64,000 nucleotides of DNA from Chitinophaga sp. Ak27 (GCF_012726295.1 NZ_JABAOB010000003.1:558001-622000); one strand, 5' to 3'; positions 19,026-28,155 are shown, numbered from the stretch's first letter. A program made the numbers and translations. Notes: a model not told the origin generated them from the letters alone.

Positions 19026-20081
19026 ATGAGCAAACGTACTGAAAAAACGATTGTAGATATTGCGGAAGAGTTAAAGCTCTCTGTATCTACGGTGTCACGT
19101 GCCCTGAATGATAATCCTAACATCAGCGCACGTACGAAGGATAAGGTGAAGAAAATGGCCCGCAAGCTGGGGTATCGCCCCAATGCGCTGGCAGCGGGAT
19201 TGCGCAATAACAAAAGTAAGACCATCGGTCTTATCGTACCCCGTATTTCCATGTTCTTCCCGGCGACGATCAGTACTATTATTCAGAACAAACTGCAGGA
19301 GTATGGGTATAACCTGATCATTTGCCAGTCGAACGATTCCTACGACCAGGAAGTAGCTCTGGTAAATACCCTGTACTCCGCCAGGGTGGATGGTTTGGTG
19401 GTATCCACCACCTTATATACCACCGACTTTTCACATTTTGATGTTTTTAAGGACAATAATATTCCCCTGATCTTTTTTGACCGGGTTCCCAAAGATTACA
19501 ATGTGAAAGTAATTAAGGGAGATGATTATGTAGGAGGATATACCGCTACTACGCATTTGATAGAAAGGGGATGTAAAGACATTGTGCATATCTCCGGGCC
19601 GCTTACCTGTAATCTATATGTAGAACGGGTATCGGGCTACAAACATGCATTGCAGGCGCATAAGCTGCCTTTCAAAAAGACACGGGTGTTTTACCAGGAG
19701 CTGACCCGTGATAATGCCTGGCAGGTCTGCGAAAAGATATTCGCGCAAACGCCTTATCCCGACGGTATTTTTGCTTCCAATGATACCACAGCTATTACCA
19801 TTATGGAGTATTGCCGTAAAATAAATGTGCGGGTGCCGGAAGACCTGAAAATTGTAGGGTATTCCAACGATCCGCGTACGGAAATAGTAACGCCTCCCGT
19901 TACCAGCGTAGACCAGTATCCGGCGATGATGGGCGAGCGGGTGGTGGCTGCTTTGATGGAGCTGATTACCAACCAGGCCTCTGCTACAGCGCCCCGTTAT
20001 TCACAGGAAATAATACCTATTCAACTGATAGCCCGCGAGTCTACAGCCGGAACGGTAAAGACCAGCGGAAAAAAGAAATGA
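19026..20081 (+). CDS. LacI-family transcriptional regulator, probable local repressor
   Basis: 351 aa. An N-terminal helix-turn-helix (about residues 8-55, with SVSTVSRALN and a hinge LRNNKSKTIG) is followed by a periplasmic-binding-protein-like sensor domain with NDTTAI and a C-terminal effector region. It probably binds the TGCAAACGTTTGCA operators at 3432, 6712, 6938, 13741 and 20093, and responds to a uronate intermediate such as KDG or an oligosaccharide. It sits between kduD and GH88 on the same strand, so it is likely autoregulated within the locus. The operator assignment is an inference from proximity and from LacI-family site style. Confidence 0.9.
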   Translation: MSKRTEKTIVDIAEELKLSVSTVSRALNDNPNISARTKDKVKKMARKLGYRPNALAAGLRNNKSKTIGLIVPRISMFFPATISTIIQNKLQEYGYNLIICQSNDSYDQEVALVNTLYSARVDGLVVSTTLYTTDFSHFDVFKDNNIPLIFFDRVPKDYNVKVIKGDDYVGGYTATTHLIERGCKDIVHISGPLTCNLYVERVSGYKHALQAHKLPFKKTRVFYQELTRDNAWQVCEKIFAQTPYPDGIFASNDTTAITIMEYCRKINVRVPEDLKIVGYSNDPRTEIVTPPVTSVDQYPAMMGERVVAALMELITNQASATAPRYSQEIIPIQLIARESTAGTVKTSGKKK

Positions 20082-20092
20082 TCATTTTACAA

Positions 20093-20106
20093 TCAAACGT
20101 TTATGA
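20093..20106. promoter_or_regulatory. LacI-type operator abutting the GH88 start
   Basis: TCAAACGTTTATGA retains the AAACGTTT core (20095-20102) and runs directly into the ATG at 20103. A second imperfect copy, TGCAAACGTATGCG, lies at 20152-20165 inside the signal-peptide codons. Bound repressor would block initiation or elongation. Confidence 0.45.
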
Positions 20107-21299
20107 AAAAGAACCTGTTCTTTACGGTATTGCTATTGCCGGTACTGATAATGCAAACGTATGCGCAATCCGGTAAAGCGGACAAGGCCCTGCTGGCAAA
20201 AGCCGATGCCTCCCTGCAATTTGCCGCACGACAATATAAACTGATGATGACCCACGTGCCGGATAGCGTATTGCCCCGCACTACCAATATCAAAGATGGC
20301 AGCTTAATGACTTCCAATTCCGGTTGGTGGACTTCCGGTTTTTATCCCGGTACCAACTGGTATTTGTATGAATATACAAAAGACCCGGCATTCAAAGCAG
20401 AAGCTTTGAAGCGTATGGAACTGGTTAAAAAAGAACAATTCAATACCCATACACATGACCTGGGATTTATGATGTATTGTCCCTTTGGCAACGCATTAAG
20501 AATCACGAAAGACACCGCTTATAAGAGCATATTGCTCACCAGCGCCAGGTCTTTGTCTTCCCGCTTTAATCCTACAGTGGGCTGTATCAAATCATGGGAT
20601 CATGGCAGCTGGAAGTTCCCGGTAATCATCGACAATATGATGAACCTGGAGCTGCTGAACTGGGCTACGCGTGAAAGCGGCGATCCGCAATTTGCGAAGA
20701 TTGCCCGCACACACGCCAATACCACTATCAAAAATCATTTCCGCCCCGATTACAGCTCCTATCATGTAGTGGATTACGATCCGGCCACCGGTGCTGTTCA
20801 TGAACGTAAAACGCACCAGGGAGCGGCCGACAGCTCTGCGTGGTCACGTGGCCAGGCCTGGGGCCTGTATGGTTATACCATGATGTACCGGGATACTAAA
20901 AACAAGACTTACCTGGAACAGGCCCGCCATATAGCAAATTATATCCTCAACAATCCGAAGATGCCGGCAGACGGGGTGCCTTACTGGGATTACGATGCAC
21001 CTAATATTCCGGATGCACCCCGCGACGTATCTGCTGCAGCAGTAGCTGCATCTGCATTACTGGAGCTGAGTGGCTACACCAATAAAGCTGATGGCAAACG
21101 GTACTGGAATGCAGCAGAAAAGATGCTGAACAGTCTTTGCAGCCCGGCTTACCTGGCTAAGGAAGGAGAAAACAATGATTTTATATTAATGCATAGCGTG
21201 GGTTCCCTGCCACATAAATCGGAGGTGGATGTGCCACTTACGTATGCCGACTACTACTTTGTAGAGGCCTTGCTGCGGTATAAGCAATGGGCGAAGTAA
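20103..21299 (+). CDS. GH88 unsaturated glucuronyl hydrolase
   Basis: 398 aa with a signal peptide ending near TYAQ (residue 21). It removes 4,5-unsaturated glucuronate from the non-reducing end of lyase products by hydrating the double bond. Asp119 in THTHDLGF and Asp177 in IIDNMMNLE match the spacing of the two catalytic aspartates of the family (Asp88 and Asp149 in the Bacillus enzyme). The GWWTSGFYPG and SRGQAWGLYG aromatic blocks of the active site are present. It is the last gene of the uronate locus, and a long inverted repeat follows. Its partner is the heparinase-like lyase. Confidence 0.92.
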   Translation: MKKNLFFTVLLLPVLIMQTYAQSGKADKALLAKADASLQFAARQYKLMMTHVPDSVLPRTTNIKDGSLMTSNSGWWTSGFYPGTNWYLYEYTKDPAFKAEALKRMELVKKEQFNTHTHDLGFMMYCPFGNALRITKDTAYKSILLTSARSLSSRFNPTVGCIKSWDHGSWKFPVIIDNMMNLELLNWATRESGDPQFAKIARTHANTTIKNHFRPDYSSYHVVDYDPATGAVHERKTHQGAADSSAWSRGQAWGLYGYTMMYRDTKNKTYLEQARHIANYILNNPKMPADGVPYWDYDAPNIPDAPRDVSAAAVAASALLELSGYTNKADGKRYWNAAEKMLNSLCSPAYLAKEGENNDFILMHSVGSLPHKSEVDVPLTYADYYFVEALLRYKQWAK

Positions 21300-21307
21300 T
21301 AAAGCAT

Positions 21308-21404
21308 AAAGCATAAAGCAAAAAGCTATTATGAAGATCAATAAAAGCGATTTTTAAATATTCGCTAAGATCAATCTTCATAATAGCTTTTTGCTTTACG
21401 CTTT
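21308..21404. repeat. Long inverted repeat (31-bp arms) after the GH88 gene
   Basis: Arms 21308-21338 and 21374-21404 pair over 31 bp with one mismatch, around a 35-nt loop. The arms again contain AAAGC words. The right arm overlaps the last codons and stop of the convergent acetyltransferase gene, so the hairpin can end both transcripts. Confidence 0.85.
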
Positions 21405-21923
21405 CTGCTCCGGAAACAGTGGCAGCGTGTTTTTTCCGTCGTCGGTTAACCATTTCTCGTACACCAGTCTTACCGGTGTATAATGTTGAGTGTCGAGGAA
21501 TCGCTGCATGCGGTGATTATTGGTAAGGGTATACCTGACGATCCTGCGTATACCTTTCGCGATATAAATGTTCTCCAGCTCCTCGTTCATCAGGCGGTAG
21601 ATGCCCTGGCGACGGAAGGCTTTATCTACATAGCCATCTGATACGTACAACGTATCATTGGTATAATCTTCAATACGGCTTTCATCTGTTTCTTCCAGGT
21701 AAGCAAAGATGAAGCCTGCCGGGGTATTATCCACGTATGCCACCAGGCAGGTGCCCTCGCAGGTTTCCTGGGTGTCTATTACATGTTGCATGTAGTCGGC
21801 CGCTATACTTTCCCAGGCCGCTGTTTTTAGGAAAAATTCCTTTTCCGAGATATGCAGCTGCTCCATCATGCTGTTGATAAGCGCATAATGTTCGCGGATC
21901 TGTATGGGTTGGATAGTGATCAT
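21396..21923 (-). CDS. GNAT-family N-acetyltransferase
   Basis: 175 aa, a complete GNAT fold. The acetyl-CoA loop lies around residues 100-110 (DKAFRRQGIYRLMNE) and is followed by helix and strand patterns ending in YEKWL. The acceptor is unknown. It begins 28 bp after the stop of the large NRPS-like gene on the same strand and is probably cotranscribed, so it might acetylate that enzyme's product or provide self-protection. Its 3' end forms one arm of a long hairpin. General GNAT assignment is firm and its role is open. Confidence 0.85.
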   Translation of the reverse strand: MITIQPIQIREHYALINSMMEQLHISEKEFFLKTAAWESIAADYMQHVIDTQETCEGTCLVAYVDNTPAGFIFAYLEETDESRIEDYTNDTLYVSDGYVDKAFRRQGIYRLMNEELENIYIAKGIRRIVRYTLTNNHRMQRFLDTQHYTPVRLVYEKWLTDDGKNTLPLFPEQKA

Positions 21924-21951
21924 TTTCGTTTTCCCGTCGGCGTTATAATAA

Positions 21952-24900
21952 CTATTCTGGCTTTACCGGACTGCCTGTCCAGCTGGTACCAGGTTGTAAT
22001 TTTTCTCCTTTCATCACCAGCGACAGCGGGGTAATGTTGACATCATCCCCGATTTCGCTATCGTATAAAATGATAGACCTGGCGCCTATGCTGCTTCTGC
22101 GGCCTATTTTGATGGCGCCTATTTTCATGACCCTGTCTTCAAACAGGTGTGTTTGCGGGCCGCTGTCTTCATTCAACACGCTGTCTGATCCGATTTCCAC
22201 CATATCAAATTCGGTAATATCGGCGGTGTTGAGTATAACGCGGTAACCTGTTTTTACGCCCAGCAGCCGGAGTAAAACCGGCAGCCAGGGAGTACCCTTC
22301 AGGTATTCCAGCAGGAAGGGGATAGAAAGTGCTTCGTAGGTAGAAGTAATCGCTTCACTGCGCCATACTTTGGATGTCCACATGGGGCTTTGTAATGGTT
22401 TATATACCCCTGTTAGCACCCACTTCAGTATTACGGTGAAGAGGAAGGCAGGGAGCCCGAGGAAGAACAGGTAATAGAAGGGAAACTGCAGTAAGATCAT
22501 CCACCACGGTTTATCTGTTACCAGGTCGTGCGCATAGGCAATGAACAGGATACTGCAGCAGATCACTACGGTTTCAGGAATGAGTATACGTACAAACTCC
22601 ACGAAAGCTCTGGCCAGCCGGCGTTGCGGCGAAGGCGTGGTAGTTAGTTCCGGCGGAAAGAAATGGCTTTCCTGCCTGCGGGGCAGTGCAATAGCAGGTG
22701 AGCCAAACCAATCGCGGGCTTTGTCGGCAGCCATTTGCTCTTTAGAGGGCGGCGTAGATAATACGCCGATCAGCATATTTTCCGGCAGCACATATCCCTG
22801 TGGAATGAGGGCGCTATTGCCTACAAAGCTGGTATTGTGAATAACTGTTTTTTCCAGGATGAGTTGCTGTCCACGTACATCTGATTCGCCGAGTGTAACG
22901 GCATCCGCAATAAAAGCGCCATCGCCTATTTCCAGGAGCGGATGAGTAACACTGCTGGCAGTAGATACTTCGGTATTTTTCCCGATTTTGGCGCCCAGGG
23001 CACGAAACAGCGAGGATATATACACTGTAGCGAAAATGGGGTGTATTACAATCAGCGTGAGGGACATCAGCTGATCTGCAAACCATTTGCGTACATAAAA
23101 GATGCTGTACACGGGATAGGTGCCGGGTTTGATGCCCCATTGCAGCAGGCGGGTGAGCAATACCGTTTGACTGGTAAACAGTATGATATAGCTCAACGCC
23201 AATGCCGGCGTGATCACCATGTAGTTAAAGTTATAATCCGGCGCCGCATTATCCATCTGGTTAAGGGTAATGATGGTGGGTAATAACGGTAATAACACGG
23301 TGAAGGGAAACACCAACAGGAACAAAGAGAAAATAATGCTGTATTTGAATCGGGTAGCATTGGATACCGGGAGCGGTTGTGGCAGTTCGCTGATGCTTTT
23401 GGTAGTTTTCAGGGTAGCGGGACTTCCCTGCCATACTTCCCCGCTTTTAGCGGTAGTACCAGGAGAGAGATAACTAAGATCCTGCAGTTCGCTCCAGGCT
23501 TCCATAACGGTGTCGCCTCCAATAATGGCGCTACTGCCAACATAGGCGTGGTCGCCCAGGTACACCGCACGCAATTTCAGGAACCCGTCTTCAATAAAAG
23601 CATTGTTGATCACCGCCTGGGAGCTGATGCTTACATCGCTGCCGATCGTGACCAGGTCTTCTGCGCCAATGGTAACTGCGCCGAGTTGTGCGTCGGGAGC
23701 TATCTTTACGCCCAGCATACGCAGGTAGGCCGGATACAAGGGGGTGCCATTCAGGAATTGTGACGGCATCAGGCGTTGGCTGGTTTTTACCAGCCACCAG
23801 CGGAAATAGTAGCTGCCCCACACGGGGTAGTCGCCTGCTTTCATTTTACCAATGGCCAGCCATTTGGTGGTGATGATAAGTGCAGAAAACAGGGGCGGCA
23901 ACAGGCAGAACATGACCAGGGCGGTCAGGATAGCATATCCCAGGTGGCTGGTAGCTTGTTCTACGTAATAGTAGCCCAGGTATGGCAGGAATATCTGCAT
24001 GGCAAATAAACCGAAGATCACGAGGACGGCGATCGTTTGGAAGAACCAGCAGGTAAGGTGACGCCACCAGGGCACTTTGTTAAATACTTTCTCTTTGTGT
24101 TGACCGGCCTGTGGTTGGGCGGACCATACATTTACGAGTTCCTGTAAAGGCCGGTGTATATAAATATCTTTCAGAGATGCCTGTGGTATATTGGCTTCCT
24201 TGCGTAAGCGGGAAACAAAGGCGGCGGCCAGCAGGGAGTGTCCTCCCAGGTCGGTAAAGAAGTCCTGTTGCAGATCAATATTGCGATCGGGGAATACTTT
24301 AGCCAGGATTGTCATGATCCGGTCCTGCAATGGCGCGTTGGGGTCGATGGCTTCGTGGCTGGTTACCTGGGTAAAGGCGGGTGGTACCGGCAGCGCTTTC
24401 CGGTTTATTTTACCGCTTGGGAGCCTGGGCATATCGTCGAGCACCATAATGATACCGGGTACCATGTAGGTGGGTAATACTTTGGCCAGATGGCTTCTAA
24501 GCATCGGTTCATCTACCGGCTGGCTATCTTCACTTACTACGTATCCCACCAGCTGATCCTGGTCGTTGCCGTCTTTTTTAACGGCAACGGCTGCAGCGGC
24601 AACGCCGTCTACCGCATGCAACTGGTTTTCTATTTCTCCCAGCTCAATGCGGTAACCGCGTAGTTTGATCTGGTCGTCGAGCCGGCCCTGGAAATCGATG
24701 CTGCCATCGGGCAGTATAACAGCGGCATCGCCGGTACGGTACAGGCGATCGCCGGGTAGTTCGCTCATGGAGCTTGGTTTATCCACAAATTTTTCCCGGG
24801 TAAGTTCGGGTCTGTCGATATAACCGGCGCCTACGCCAGGTCCTGAAATCACCAGCTCTCCCCGTTCTCCGACGGGCAGGATATCCAGTTTTTCATTGAC

Positions 24901-25908
24901 TACGGCCATGTTATAGTTAGGTAACGGCTGGCCGATGGTAATATAATCGCCGGGTTTAAGCGCGGCGAAAGTGGCGCTAACCGTTGTTTCCGTGGGGCCA
25001 TAGCTATTGAAGAAATGGCGTGGGGGAGCGGCCCATCTGGCCAGTACCTGAGGGGTACAGGCTTCTCCGCCGGCATTGATTAGGCGCAGGGAGGGGATAT
25101 TATCATCCATGATGGCCAGTAAGCTGGGCACGGCATGGAGTACTGTAATTTTCTCTCGGTGCAGCACATCGCCCAGTTCATCAATGGCTTTGGCAGTAGT
25201 AGCGTCGGCTACCCAGAGGGTAGCGCCCACGAAGTAACTGAGCCAGGTTTCCTCGCACCACATGTCGAAGGATACGGAGAAGCCCTGGTATACCTTATCG
25301 TTGCTACGGATGTTCAGCACTGTTTGTTCAGCCCGGATCAGGTGGCATATCTGCCGGTGACTGATGGGGATGCCCTTAGGTTTGCCGGTGCTGCCAGAAG
25401 TATATAAAACGTACGCGAAATTATCGGGAGAAGGGCCCTGGCTAAGGGTAAACACTTCTGTACTATCGGGAACGGGGGGAACTTTCAGGACGGCTGCCTT
25501 CAGTTGAAGCGGTTCTTCACTGAAGCAGGCCGCTGCTTTCACTTCTGTGAGCACGCCTTCTACGCGTTCTGCCGGCATTTCCCGGTCCAGTGGCACATAA
25601 GCGGCGCCGGCCTTGATAATGCCCAATATAGCGGCATGTAATTCCATGCCCCGGGGCCACCATACCCCTACTACGCTGCCTGGTCCTATCCCGTTTGATT
25701 GCAGGAAGGCAGCTACCGCATCACTCCAGTGATCGAGTTCTTTGTAGGTGAGCATTTGTTGTTGGAAGATCAACGCCGTATGATGGGCATGAGCTTGCAC
25801 AGTACCAGAGAATATATCTGCCAGGGTTTCATGGTGGAGCAAATCTGGCAACTGGGGCCCCTTAACTATACTATAAACATTCATAAATTCGCGTTCCCGT
25901 AGGTTCAT
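21952..25908 (-). CDS. Pls/PosA-like single-module NRPS with membrane-embedded beta-helix domains
   Basis: 1318 aa. An adenylation domain (about 20-510) carries LYTSGSTGKPKG (168-179), NSYGPTETT (301-309), GRLDDQIKLRGYRIELGEIE (408-427) and LPSGKINRKALP (496-507). A carrier domain follows with Ser558 in DLGGHS. There is no condensation or thioesterase domain. Instead three units follow, each with a pair of membrane segments (about 620-682, 855-920, 1103-1165) and a left-handed beta-helix, acyltransferase-like region (about 735-835, 975-1070, 1220-1318). This is the layout of poly-lysine synthetase (Pls)-type enzymes, which join one amino acid into an amide-linked homopolymer at the membrane. 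Its substrate is unknown. MNLRER is taken as the start; Met9 is an alternative. Confidence 0.85.
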   Translation of the reverse strand: MNLREREFMNVYSIVKGPQLPDLLHHETLADIFSGTVQAHAHHTALIFQQQMLTYKELDHWSDAVAAFLQSNGIGPGSVVGVWWPRGMELHAAILGIIKAGAAYVPLDREMPAERVEGVLTEVKAAACFSEEPLQLKAAVLKVPPVPDSTEVFTLSQGPSPDNFAYVLYTSGSTGKPKGIPISHRQICHLIRAEQTVLNIRSNDKVYQGFSVSFDMWCEETWLSYFVGATLWVADATTAKAIDELGDVLHREKITVLHAVPSLLAIMDDNIPSLRLINAGGEACTPQVLARWAAPPRHFFNSYGPTETTVSATFAALKPGDYITIGQPLPNYNMAVVNEKLDILPVGERGELVISGPGVGAGYIDRPELTREKFVDKPSSMSELPGDRLYRTGDAAVILPDGSIDFQGRLDDQIKLRGYRIELGEIENQLHAVDGVAAAAVAVKKDGNDQDQLVGYVVSEDSQPVDEPMLRSHLAKVLPTYMVPGIIMVLDDMPRLPSGKINRKALPVPPAFTQVTSHEAIDPNAPLQDRIMTILAKVFPDRNIDLQQDFFTDLGGHSLLAAAFVSRLRKEANIPQASLKDIYIHRPLQELVNVWSAQPQAGQHKEKVFNKVPWWRHLTCWFFQTIAVLVIFGLFAMQIFLPYLGYYYVEQATSHLGYAILTALVMFCLLPPLFSALIITTKWLAIGKMKAGDYPVWGSYYFRWWLVKTSQRLMPSQFLNGTPLYPAYLRMLGVKIAPDAQLGAVTIGAEDLVTIGSDVSISSQAVINNAFIEDGFLKLRAVYLGDHAYVGSSAIIGGDTVMEAWSELQDLSYLSPGTTAKSGEVWQGSPATLKTTKSISELPQPLPVSNATRFKYSIIFSLFLLVFPFTVLLPLLPTIITLNQMDNAAPDYNFNYMVITPALALSYIILFTSQTVLLTRLLQWGIKPGTYPVYSIFYVRKWFADQLMSLTLIVIHPIFATVYISSLFRALGAKIGKNTEVSTASSVTHPLLEIGDGAFIADAVTLGESDVRGQQLILEKTVIHNTSFVGNSALIPQGYVLPENMLIGVLSTPPSKEQMAADKARDWFGSPAIALPRRQESHFFPPELTTTPSPQRRLARAFVEFVRILIPETVVICCSILFIAYAHDLVTDKPWWMILLQFPFYYLFFLGLPAFLFTVILKWVLTGVYKPLQSPMWTSKVWRSEAITSTYEALSIPFLLEYLKGTPWLPVLLRLLGVKTGYRVILNTADITEFDMVEIGSDSVLNEDSGPQTHLFEDRVMKIGAIKIGRRSSIGARSIILYDSEIGDDVNITPLSLVMKGEKLQPGTSWTGSPVKPE

Positions 25909-26079
25909 TGGTATTACGTATCCGCAAAGTTACTGGTAAGAATCGGTGTATAGTCTTATAATATCCTTAAAAATAATAGATTATTTGCTGAAAATTTCTT
26001 ATTATAAAAGGGTGCGGGCGGCTTCTGTCTGTGATCCACCTGATCGTATAGGTGTTACCGTTATAAGCGCCACGGGTAT

Positions 26080-26499
26080 TTATGCATTGAGCTGCCGGCT
26101 GATCTCGTCGAGCACACGGCTCCAGTAGCCTTTCATCAAGTCCCTTTCCTGCTCATTTTTCAACCACTCGTGATGGAAACTGATGGTTGTTTTTTCTTTG
26201 GCAGGGATAATACGTATTTGCAGGGTAGAAGTTTGCGGGTCCCCAGATTGCTGCCATTTCATACGGATGACTTTCCCCGTGGTCACAGAAGATACCAGGA
26301 TCGTGATACCAGTTTTGTTAGTATAAGTGCTCCCTTTTTCAAATGGAAGGTCCGCTTTGTCATCCAGCCAGGAACTGAGTACGGGCTGCGTAAACAGCAT
26401 CTCCCATGCCTGGTGGGCCTCCATGGTAAAAGTACGCCTGATACCTATTTCCCAGCCCTGTGAGGTAGTGTGACCTACTTGTTTTTTCCCTGACGTCAT
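26080..26499 (-). CDS. SRPBCC (AHSA1-like) domain protein
   Basis: 139 aa, START/Bet v1-like helix-grip fold. The N-terminal beta strand and IRRTFTMEAHQAWEMLFT helix and a C-terminal long helix (EQERDLMKGYWSRVLDEI) fit the activator-of-Hsp90-type family that binds hydrophobic ligands. No catalytic residue is assigned. It stands alone between the NRPS gene and a longer non-coding stretch. Confidence 0.8.
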   Translation of the reverse strand: MTSGKKQVGHTTSQGWEIGIRRTFTMEAHQAWEMLFTQPVLSSWLDDKADLPFEKGSTYTNKTGITILVSSVTTGKVIRMKWQQSGDPQTSTLQIRIIPAKEKTTISFHHEWLKNEQERDLMKGYWSRVLDEISRQLNA

Positions 26500-26929
26500 T
26501 CTTTTTTACAGGAAGTTACGAAAAGCGGAGATATTGAGATGTATAAACTATTGATAATGTGTGGAATGCTGCCAGGATAGCGAGAAAGAAATAAAACAAG
26601 CATATTAATACTTGAAAATGTAAAATATTTTTTTACTTTTAAGTAACGCTAAAGTTCGACTTCAGCGGGATAAAACGAAACGACCAAAATTCTGAACAAT
26701 ATTTCCAGCGCATTAATTGGGTTGATTAATTAGTAAGAAAGACCAAAATCTGATTCCATGAGAAAATCACTACTCATGCCGGGCGGCATGTCGTCATTAC
26801 CTTTTATTTCCCTGTGCCCATAATAACTTCTTTTTTTCCTCGTCTAACCGGCAGGCATTTTTCAGTGCCAGTCTTTTTTTTCATAAGCAAAAACGGGGCT
26901 GTCCTTCACAAGCGGGCAGCCCTTTTTGT
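26500..26929. other. 430-bp non-coding stretch between the SRPBCC and ogt-like genes
   Basis: AT-rich upstream region of the SRPBCC gene on the minus strand, ending with the terminator of the gene on the right. It contains a possible 21-codon frame at 26758-26823 and a CATGCC/GGCATG mini-palindrome (26775-26790). Neither is convincing. No RNA gene was recognised. Confidence 0.5.
26896..26922 (-). terminator. Intrinsic terminator for the AraC/OGT gene
   Basis: 9-bp stem GGGCTGTCC (26896-26904) / GGGCAGCCC (26914-26922) with one G-T pair and a 9-nt loop. Read on the minus strand it follows the stop codon closely and ends in a T-rich tract. A T-run on the + side makes it symmetrical. Confidence 0.8.
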
Positions 26930-27766
26930 TTATGATCCGCTGACCTGTGTACGAGCCGCTTCCCAGCCTATCATGGCATTTTTACGGGAGATTCCCCAAT
27001 GGTATTGACCAGCTTCGCCCGACGCTTTAATTACGCGGTGACAAGGGATCAGGAAGGCTACGGGATTTTGGCCTACTGCTGTGCCTACTGCGCGGGAGGC
27101 GCCGGGATGATTTATTTCTTCTGCCAGGCGGGAGTAAGTGGTGAGGTTACCCATCGGAATTTTCAGCAGGGCTTCCCACACTTTCAGCTGAAAGTCGGTG
27201 CCCCTGAGATGCAGTTTTATCTCAGACAGCCGGCTCCAGTCCTGGGTAAATATATACAGGGTATTTTGTTGTATAACATCTACCATTTGCATAAACTCCG
27301 CATGGGGGAACTGCTCTTTCAGCGTTTGCAGGGCTGCTTCCGGGTGATCGGCGAAAGCCATATGACAGATACCTTTGGCCGTAGAGGCTACCAGGATATT
27401 ACCGAAGGGACTTTCTGCGAAGCTATAATTGATATGCAGGGCTTTACCACCATTTTTATATTCTCCGGGTGTCATACTTTCGATGTTAATAAATAAATCG
27501 TGTAAACGGCCGGTGCCGGAAAGACCTGCTTCAAAGGCAGCGTCAAATACGGTGGTTTTCTCTTCCCGTAGAATACTTTTGGCATAGTCCAGCGTGAGAT
27601 ATTGCAGGAACTTTTTGGGCGTTACACCTGCCCATTCCGAAAATACCCGTTGAAAATGGAAAGGGCTCATATGTACGGCCGCCGCTACTTCCTGTAAGTC
27701 GGGTTGCGTTTTGAAATTACTTTTTATGTAATCTATTGCGGTGGCTATTTTATCGTAATTATTCAT
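26930..27766 (-). CDS. AraC-type HTH fused to O6-alkylguanine-DNA methyltransferase (Ada-like)
   Basis: 278 aa from the ATG at 27766. A longer frame adds 15 residues that do not resemble the family. An AraC helix-turn-helix pair (about 20-100, DLQEVAAAVHMSPFHFQRVF) leads to a methyltransferase domain, with the acceptor Cys242 in PCHRVI and GWEAA near the end. It should remove alkyl groups from O6-guanine and act as a regulator. It lacks the N-terminal zinc domain of full Ada, so it cannot sense phosphotriester methylation in the Ada way. It is a single gene with its own terminator. Confidence 0.92.
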   Translation of the reverse strand: MNNYDKIATAIDYIKSNFKTQPDLQEVAAAVHMSPFHFQRVFSEWAGVTPKKFLQYLTLDYAKSILREEKTTVFDAAFEAGLSGTGRLHDLFINIESMTPGEYKNGGKALHINYSFAESPFGNILVASTAKGICHMAFADHPEAALQTLKEQFPHAEFMQMVDVIQQNTLYIFTQDWSRLSEIKLHLRGTDFQLKVWEALLKIPMGNLTTYSRLAEEINHPGASRAVGTAVGQNPVAFLIPCHRVIKASGEAGQYHWGISRKNAMIGWEAARTQVSGS

Positions 27767-28155
27767 GGCTTTATCATTTGAAGACAAAGTTAGTTCCATG
27801 AATGTCGGCAAAAAACCCGGTTATTGCGGAATCAGCCTCTCAATTGTCCGGCGCTACTACCAATGCAGCGGGCTATATCCAGCTGTATAAGAATTCGCCG
27901 GCTATGGCTTCCGGTTATAAGTTTAACGTAAACAGGGATTATCTTTCCCCCGCTTCCACTGTCGGAGTTACAGGTGTCGAACAGTGTGATGGAACAGAAT
28001 CCGAACTGGTAAGTGTTTAGTAACATCCATGTTTATACGAAAATAACAGTCTTATTGCCTGTGTGAAAAATCAGGAGGGATCATTACAACATATGATTCT
28101 TTTTTGTAGATTCCCGATCAGAAGGAAGCTTTTAATACTATTTAAACCCATGGTC
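27767..28155. other. 389-bp stretch between the OGT-like and cytochrome genes
   Basis: Divergent promoter region. Two overlapping open frames (27802-28020 on +, 27832-28026 on -) are present but neither product resembles a known protein nor shows a start region, so both are treated as chance. Nothing else was recognised. Confidence 0.4.

Noticed and set aside
27802..28020. 72-codon + frame and overlapping 64-codon - frame in the gap before the cytochrome gene
   Set aside because: No resemblance to known proteins, overlapping on both strands, low complexity. Could be decayed sequence but not supportable as a gene.
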